DNA of 64,000 bases from Absidia repens (Eukaryota; Mucoromycota; Mucoromycetes; Mucorales; Cunninghamellaceae), in assembly GCA_002105175.1 (NCBI GenBank), contig MCGE01000016.1, forward strand, positions 813,501 through 877,500. Reading direction: 5' to 3'. The translations under genes were made by a program, and so were the position numbers. This document shows, piece after piece, positions 59,939-64,000 of the stretch. The notes beneath the pieces were generated by a model. The model searched no databases and was not told the origin of the DNA. It saw only the letters and a program-made list of their open reading frames with translations. Positions within the stretch are counted from its first letter, which is position 1. Each line of letters begins with the position of its first letter.

Positions 59939-60339
59939 TCCGTCACTCCCCTCCCTCCCTTCCATATTAGATTCATAGCTCACTCTCCTTTAGTACACTT
60001 CATCCACCGACATTATTACCTATATCATCCTACCCTTCCTTCTCTCCACATTTTTCTATATTTATTGATATCCATTCTTGTATTATTCAAATAAAGTACA
60101 CAAACGCGTTTTTATTTATTATTCTGATGCAGTTGAACAGAAAAATGTTATCAAATCTGGCGCGACGTCGCACAAAAAATGTAAAAGGGTGGTGTACATA
60201 CAGTAGTAGCCGTAGTGAAAAAAAAGAAAGGCTCTACGCATGGTTTGTTTTGTGATGACTGTGACGGAGTTTAATTGTTATAGTATGGGATTTCCATAAA
60301 AAGGATTCTATCGTGCAACACTGCTCACCCATCCCAATG
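59939..60339. other. Intergenic after IMP1
   Basis: IMP1 3' UTR with AATAAA at 60089-60094. No other feature before repeat F. Confidence 0.45.
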
Positions 60340-61015
60340 GGTCAGAAGATATGTGAATAATAAAAAAAAGTCTTATTTTATTTGAGGATATTGGGTATAT
60401 ACTAAACGAACGGCGTGGGGGGCTCATTCTCACAGTGAAGTAGGATCTACTGAGAGGAAACTTGAAGGAGGCTAATATGAGAGGATCTTTTATTCAAAAA
60501 AAAAAAGAAAAAAAAAAGAATGGTCTACATTATTTAAAAGGTGTGGTTGCAAAAAATGGATAAAACACACGGTCCAATACAAGACAAGTGATAGATACTG
60601 AAACACATTTATCGTTGAAGCATAGCAAATGATCAACACGAATCTAATGAGCGGGATCTATTTCACAAGACATGAGAGACACTAATGGGACATTTTTCAT
60701 GGAAGCATGTAAAAAGAGACATATTTTATTCAGATGTAGATACGAGTATGGACAAACTAAAACTAAAGTAAGCTAATGGTTGCCCCAAATCACCCAACTA
60801 ATGGTGGCCCCAAATCCTGAATTCAAAATGAAAGGGTTTCCCCATGCATCTTGTAATCCCTTGGTTGAAACCCCTTCTAAACTAGTCCTGATACTAATCT
60901 AAGTCCAGAGTAATCTTATATGGGTCACAATTGCGAAGAATTAAAGAAGAGAAAAAGAAAAAGTGCGAAAAAATATAATTGAGGATAAATAAATTCACGT
61001 GGGCGGAATTTGAAT
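60340..61015 (-). repeat. Dispersed hairpin repeat, copy F
   Basis: Minus-strand copy. On the plus strand it runs from AATGGGTCAGAAGATATG (60338) to CACGTG (60996-61001) in ATTCACGTGGGCGGAATTTGAA. Plus-strand hairpin arms are AAGGGTTTC (60832-60840) and GAAACCCCTT (60867-60876), with ACTAGTCCTGATACTAATCTAAG beyond. Within it ACTAATGGTGGCCCCAAATC is a partial tandem of the preceding stretch. Confidence 0.75.
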
Positions 61016-61225
61016 TCCAGTTGGTTTTTTCTGTCCATTACAAAAGAAAGACCAAAGAAACAAACAAAAAAAAAAAGCTTTAAAATTCAAAAATGATTTA
61101 TTGAAGGTACAAGATAAAAGAATTCTAAATTTTAAAACTTTATGTTTTTAATAAGTATTCATTGCCACCACACATATAAAAAAGAAACAGGAACCAGGGT
61201 AGTGACAGCAAGAGCGCTAAAAAAC

Positions 61226-61456
61226 TTAGCATTTCCATCCAAGGTCACAACCTTCCTTGTCATAATCAGGACAGTAGCTAGCACCACACTTCACATCATG
61301 AGGGTTACCAACAAGGGTGCATTCTTGACCGTTTTCAGTACCACTAGTACACTTTCCACAGCAGTCGGCATTGAAGGCGTTGCAACATTGACCAGCACTA
61401 ACAGTGTTGATGAGACAGACCATCAAGGCAATAGCGACAAGGAATTTGAATAACAT
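61226..61456 (-). CDS. Small cysteine-rich secreted protein, unknown function
   Basis: Single exon from ATG 61456 to TAG, 76 residues. The first 21 residues (MLFKFLVAIALMVCLINTVSA) form a clear signal peptide. The mature ~55 residues contain ten cysteines in the pattern CC-x5-CC-x2-C-x9-C-x10-C-x4-C-x7-C-x5-C, enough for five disulfides. I recognise no family. Such proteins in fungi include effectors, hydrophobin-like and antimicrobial peptides; hydrophobins have eight cysteines in another pattern, so this is not one. A TTTATAAA element at 61527-61534 (about 70 bases upstream on the minus strand) and a T-rich leader look like a core promoter. It lies 210 bases from repeat F. Confidence 0.65.
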   Translation of the reverse strand: MLFKFLVAIALMVCLINTVSAGQCCNAFNADCCGKCTSGTENGQECTLVGNPHDVKCGASYCPDYDKEGCDLGWKC

Positions 61457-64000
61457 GGTTAGAATAAAAGTTTTTTGTATTTGAGAGGAATATCGAAAAA
61501 AAAAATTACGACGAAAAATTGGTCCTTTTTATAAAGAAAAAAAAAACAGAAAAAAAAAAAACGGCGCGCAACAACTTTCATGCAATGAGCCGCGCATTGA
61601 ATGACCATATGCGTGCGATACAGCACTGGTTCTTATTCAACTAAAAATGTGGTTATTTTTACTTTTTGAAAATTGCCATATTGCGTATATTATTCAATTA
61701 AACATTTTCAAATGTTACAATCGTCGATGATGCATGATCGAATTTCTCTCCCACTCATTATCTCTCTCTGTCGCTCTCTCTCTTTGAAGTGAATTTAAGA
61801 CTAATAAGGGTAATAAAAACCTAAAAGGTACGTTACATTTGTTCACTCGATTTTTTTCTTTACCCGCGATCATTGAAACGCCGCCCAATGACCATCTATG
61901 TAGAAATTAGCCCGTTTCTTTTTCTTTTCTGAGCCGAAAATAAGACTATCTAAATACCGACTACATTTTTTTTTATGCAGAACAACACGCTAGAAAACAA
62001 TGGAGCTGGGGGGCTTCGCAGTTAATTCAGGATGTCATTTTGTAGTTTAGAACGTGAAATGACCATGATAGGTCTAGGATGGCTCAGCTTCACCATGATA
62101 GGCTGCACAAATTTTGTATTTTTTCCATTTTTTATTTTTATCCAATGCAATAAGTGTGGCTGTGTACATAGAAAGGCAAAAAAGAAAAAAAAAGAGGTTC
62201 ATGGACAACAATAGGGTATCATGTAAATACCGCGAGCTCCCAAGCTAATAATGTTTCTCGTTGGCCAAAAAAAAAAAAACGAAAAAAATAAGATCATGTG
62301 GATGTACAACCCATGTACAATCGTTAAACATCTTTGATCAAAACCAACATCTTGGATAGATGACTAAATATTTAATCATCTATCATATTCAAAAATTTCC
62401 GGAAAATAAACGCACCGTCATCTTGTATAACTATATACTCTCCCAGCAAAACCACCATTACTTTTATCTGATCACAGTATAGTATTGTACGGTACATAGT
62501 TTGTTTTTGTCTGTAATAAAATCCAGGCACACATATTCATATATACATATATATCAATCCCTGCCATGTTTATACACCGTTGATCTTGTTTTCATTTTCT
62601 TTAATAAAGCCATTATCTTTTGGTGTTCTTGGAGTCTCTTTTTTTTGCACTCAGCAATCTCAATTCAGCTTGCTCATCTTGGTCATGTATGAAATTTGAT
62701 GGTTCGTACTATATGATGTATAAACATAAAGAAAATACGAAACATAGAGAGACCTTTTGATATCATTATTCAAGAATATATATAAGATAACAACAATAGT
62801 AATAAAAACCATGATACTGTAGAGACTATGATATTTGCTCTTATAAACATGGTCAATCGTGATAAGCTATATTACGCAATATTAAGTCATAGCTGGTGAT
62901 ATCATAGCACAGCCAAAATACAGTCCATGCAGTTCAGTATATATGTATGGTCCTTGTCACATTTATAAAACAATAGTTTATTGGCACTGTCATAACATAT
63001 ATAAAGTCACTAGGGAGTTTCTATGAATGAAATATAAAACAATATACTAAATGAGGTACATATTTCTGTCACATTCAAACCCATTAGGATACAGAATTTT
63101 GTCTAACAAATAATTCATCCGTACCTGAACTTTAAATTTCGACATTGACCCGAGCGTGTGATTTCCCGAGATCTTTTTCCATGATCCGGTTACCTTGGAT
63201 TTTACCAGTATTGTATCGTGGTTCCCCCATTATCTGTCGCATTTTCTTGAAATTGGTGTCGCACTTGAAAAAAAAAAAAAATTGCTTTCCTGTATTTCTT
63301 GTTGGTTCAAAAATTTAACCGAGGATTATTTACTTTCCTTTTGGCTAGATTGAAAAAAAAAAGAGACTAGCGAAATACTGCTCTACCCATCGACCTCTTT
63401 ATCTATCAAATTACAATCAGCTAAATATGTAGTAGTGGGAAAATGAGTCTAGTGTGATGGACGTCAGCGCAGCGTTGTGTACCATTGCTTTATGATGTGT
63501 CTATTTTGATACAATTAAGCGAAGTAAAACCAATTGAACTTGAATACTACAATCTATGTATCTCAAAGTGAAGATATGAAATAAGTATCTATGGTGTGGG
63601 AATAGAGGGCTAGTTGCTCAATGGTTATATGCAATCTATTCAAAGCGTGCGGATTGATCATAAAGGTGATCTCAAAATAAAAGAGAAGATCCGGCACACA
63701 TGATGGATGAAAGTCGTCAGTGTTTAGAAATAAATTACATGTACTTTATTTTAAAAAAAAACATAAACTGAGATGGTCAACACTAACCTAGATGGACAAA
63801 GGGACGAAAGTAAAGAAAATGGGGACATACTATAGAAGACAAAAACTATAAGTATGAGAAAGAGAGAGTGACAGAAAGAGGAACCAATGGTAAAAAAAAA
63901 AAAAAAAAAAAAAAGGACGTATCTTTAGTGAGGTGCAATTACAAACAATGATGACTAAAAACTAAGCCAAGATCCTAACAGTGCCATAACACATATCCTA
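61457..64000. other. Terminal intergenic region, no supported gene
   Basis: About 2.5 kb, AT-rich. It holds scattered poly-A/T tracts (62268-62279, 63268-63281, 63893-63914) and TA-rich stretches such as ATATATACATATATAT (62538-62556). No splice-consistent exons were found on either strand. Confidence 0.5.

Noticed and set aside
1..64000. CRISPR arrays or bacterial operon features
   Set aside because: No regularly spaced direct repeats; the window is clearly eukaryotic.

Overview
The window is nuclear DNA of an early-diverging filamentous fungus, most likely Mucoromycota (Mucorales-like). It carries spliced eukaryotic protein genes with many short GT-AG introns, a division-1 chitin synthase, fungal-type CreC/WDR20 and IMP1 genes, AT-rich spacers full of poly-A/T tracts, and also genes rare in Dikarya (a Tubby protein, an animal-type glutamate dehydrogenase). 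The assignment to phylum is inference; no rRNA or other marker is present. No tRNA, rRNA, CRISPR array or bacterial-type operon was seen.

Layout. 1-1119: 3' part of an aldo/keto reductase gene. 1120-8000: gene-poor, repeat-rich stretch with two copies of a dispersed repeat, a ~1.05 kb segmental duplication that carries the tail of a CHMP7 gene, an unidentified spliced gene (4182-4860) and a decayed gene (5170-5805). 8002-9738(-): CHMP7-like ESCRT gene. 10756-15324(+): exportin-1, 19 coding exons. 16553-19776(+): chitin synthase. 20326-21866(+): PlsC-type acyltransferase. 23965-24540(-): eS31 ribosomal protein fused to a decayed ubiquitin. 24941-25508(-): candidate small membrane protein. 25771-26605(+): Rlp7-like ribosome biogenesis protein. 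27280-29755(-): mitochondrial-type glutamate dehydrogenase. 31151-32242(-): mitochondrial dicarboxylate carrier. 33255-36117(+): V-ATPase subunit A. 38961-43344(-): kinesin-4-like gene with two apparent 1-nt frameshifts. 44474-45870(-): Tubby-like protein. 46180-46680(-): GPI-anchored-type surface protein. 50276-52272(-) and 52482-55282(+): serine palmitoyltransferase subunit LCB1 and a CreC/WDR20 WD40 protein, divergent over 209 bp. 55482-55951(+): complex I subunit NDUFA5. 56737-57499(-): second GPI-anchored-type protein. 58197-58875(-) and 59069-59938(+): SNU13 and mitochondrial IMP1, divergent over 193 bp. 61226-61456(-): small cysteine-rich secreted protein. 61457-64000: no supported gene.

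Most genes are unrelated housekeeping functions (nuclear export, cell wall, lipid synthesis, ribosome, mitochondria, vacuole, cytoskeleton) and do not form a pathway cluster.

The most unusual signal is a dispersed, apparently transcribed repeat of ~650-800 bp with six copies in both orientations (A 1733-2345, B 6600-7420, C 22790-23460, D 36899-37540, E 48550-49330, F 60340-61015), sitting in the gene-poor gaps. Its core forms a hairpin whose stem shows compensatory base changes between copies. Four copies have an upstream CACGTG box, and AATAAA-like signals follow the core. This looks like a family of structured non-coding RNA genes or a non-autonomous element that I cannot match to anything known.
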